Shown here: one piece after another, positions 6,860-7,741 of the stretch
Layout of the letters: every line of letters starts with the position of its first letter
Numbering within the stretch: the stretch's first letter is position 1
Assembly: GCA_964533785.1 (NCBI GenBank)
Contig: CAZHNG010000320.1
Span: 1 to 7,741 of the forward strand
Length of the DNA: 7,741 nt
DNA from: JANQRV01 sp964533785
GTDB taxonomy: Bacteria > Bacteroidota > Bacteroidia > Chitinophagales > Saprospiraceae
Reading direction: 5' to 3'
Notes under the pieces: model-generated
Seen by the model: the letters and a program-made list of their open reading frames with translations, nothing else
What the model was told of the DNA's origin: nothing
The model's database searches: none
Position numbers and translations under genes: made by a program

Positions 6860-7741
6860 TTACTTCATTCTCATCCGATTAGCCATACCCAACGCCATAC
6901 CTAACAACATCAATAAAGAACCACCCCAGAATAAGTTAATACCAGGGAATTCAATGGCCTGTAGAACAATCCAATCTGAACGATAAGAATTGGTGGCCAA
7001 TTGTATAGGAACGTTTAGACCTTTGATTGCGGATTCCGCAACCCACAGTTGTATTGATTCACTCGCCGGATCTATGTTGATAAAACGGAAATGCAGTCCC
7101 AGACCTTCCACCTCATCCTTAGAATTCAACGGGCGGTTATTGCGAATGAAATAGACAGGCTCTGCCAGGTAATGATCTCCCGATGGAGTAGTGATCTGTA
7201 AGATCGCACTAACCGCAATATCTCCTTCCTGTTTCCTGTATGAAAGCGATTCGGGGTTTTTATTGAAGCCCGTAAATTCTATTTGGTGACCGTTGAATTC
7301 AAATTTATCCCCTTGCTTTAATTCAAAGGCTTGGTAATCCAATTCATCTTCCTGCGCGTAGATGCGTTCAAACACTTTTTCGTCCAGTTTGATTTTAGTG
7401 TCGAGCTCATTGATTTGAGCAGGGTAGGCATACAACAATTGCCCGCGTAATACCAGCATCGGTTCTACGGTGAAAACGGAGTCAATGCTTTTACCCGAGA
7501 TATCGATGATAGCGCTAATGGCCAGGTCCCCTTCTTCCGGCGTATAATCGGGATGGGTAGGGTTGCGATTGACCCCTTTCAACAGTAAGTTGTAATTTCT
7601 TACCCTGGTTTGATTGATATCTCTCAAATTTACGGTATCCTGTAAGGTGGTCACTGCATTCAGGCCAAGTTCTACCGGTTGATAGTTCAGTAAACTATCA
7701 ATACGCCGGCGCGATTCGAAATTCTCTTCGCTGGTAGGTAG
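6860..7741 (-). CDS. ccmF: CcmF/CcsA-type cytochrome c haem lyase, C-terminal part (5' end outside window)
   Basis: This is the last 293 residues of a larger protein. The frame stays open to the right edge, so the GTG at 7654 is an internal valine codon and not the start. CcmF-type proteins are inner-membrane haem lyases that attach haem to apocytochrome c in the periplasm (System I). The catalytic WWD region and other membrane helices would lie upstream and cannot be seen. What is visible is the periplasmic beta-rich domain, then DWIVLQAIEFPGINLFW and a final membrane helix (about INLFWGGSLLMLLGMALGMA, encoded near 6881-6940) ending in the positively charged tail NRMRMK, typical of the CcmF C-terminus. 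The soluble part carries an internal duplication: GVNRNP...EEGDLAISAIIDI...EPMLVLRG and GFNKNP...QEGDIAVSAILQI...EPVYFIRN. The TAA stop is at 6860-6862. The gene is convergent with the T9SS cargo gene. The family call rests on the C-terminal pattern alone. Confidence 0.75.
   Translation of the reverse strand, partial: LPTSEENFESRRRIDSLLNYQPVELGLNAVTTLQDTVNLRDINQTRVRNYNLLLKGVNRNPTHPDYTPEEGDLAISAIIDISGKSIDSVFTVEPMLVLRGQLLYAYPAQINELDTKIKLDEKVFERIYAQEDELDYQAFELKQGDKFEFNGHQIEFTGFNKNPESLSYRKQEGDIAVSAILQITTPSGDHYLAEPVYFIRNNRPLNSKDEVEGLGLHFRFINIDPASESIQLWVAESAIKGLNVPIQLATNSYRSDWIVLQAIEFPGINLFWGGSLLMLLGMALGMANRMRMK

Noticed and set aside
6635..6986. Short open frames on both strands in the convergent spacer
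   Set aside because: They run through repeat sequence and into the 3' end of the CcmF-like gene in the wrong orientation or frame.
7652..7654. GTG as the start of the CcmF-like gene
   Set aside because: The same frame continues without a stop for 29 more codons to the window edge, and the family has several membrane helices upstream of this region.

Overview
The window looks like chromosomal DNA from a Bacteroidota bacterium, most plausibly a Saprospiria/Lewinella-like lineage (the lineage is an inference). The grounds are a clear type IX secretion (T9SS) type A C-terminal domain, a second more degenerate one, a good Bacteroidota-type promoter (TTG, 18 bases, TATCTTTG), A-rich leaders without strong Shine-Dalgarno sites, and the C-terminus of a Bacteroidota-style CcmF/CcsA haem lyase.

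Layout, left to right. Positions 1-54 are a perfect tandem array of the heptamer CTAGACG. Three plus-strand genes for exported proteins follow. The first (122-1213) is a tandem-PDZ protein with a T9SS-like tail. The second (1313-4441) is a large Asp-box beta-propeller protein of the VPS10/sortilin-like family. The third (4602-6515) is a T9SS cargo protein with an N-terminal jelly-roll domain. The gaps of 99 and 160 bases, and a separate promoter before the third gene, argue against one tight operon. A 53-base near-palindrome starts inside the stop codon of the propeller gene. The 344-base space at 6516-6859 lies between convergent genes and holds three unrelated repeat types side by side: a 15-bp perfect hairpin, a short remnant of the CTAGACG heptamer, and an inverted cluster of degenerate decamers. 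On the minus strand, 6860-7741 is the 3' part of a CcmF/CcsA-type cytochrome c biogenesis gene that runs off the right edge.

The three plus-strand proteins act outside the cytoplasm, and two are probable T9SS clients. No shared pathway can be shown from the sequence. The CcmF-like gene is a separate housekeeping function in the inner membrane. I see no CRISPR array, RNA gene, transposase, phage gene or defence system. The genes belong to recognisable families or architectures; the most unusual content is the intergenic repeats and an internal duplication in the CcmF-like periplasmic domain.
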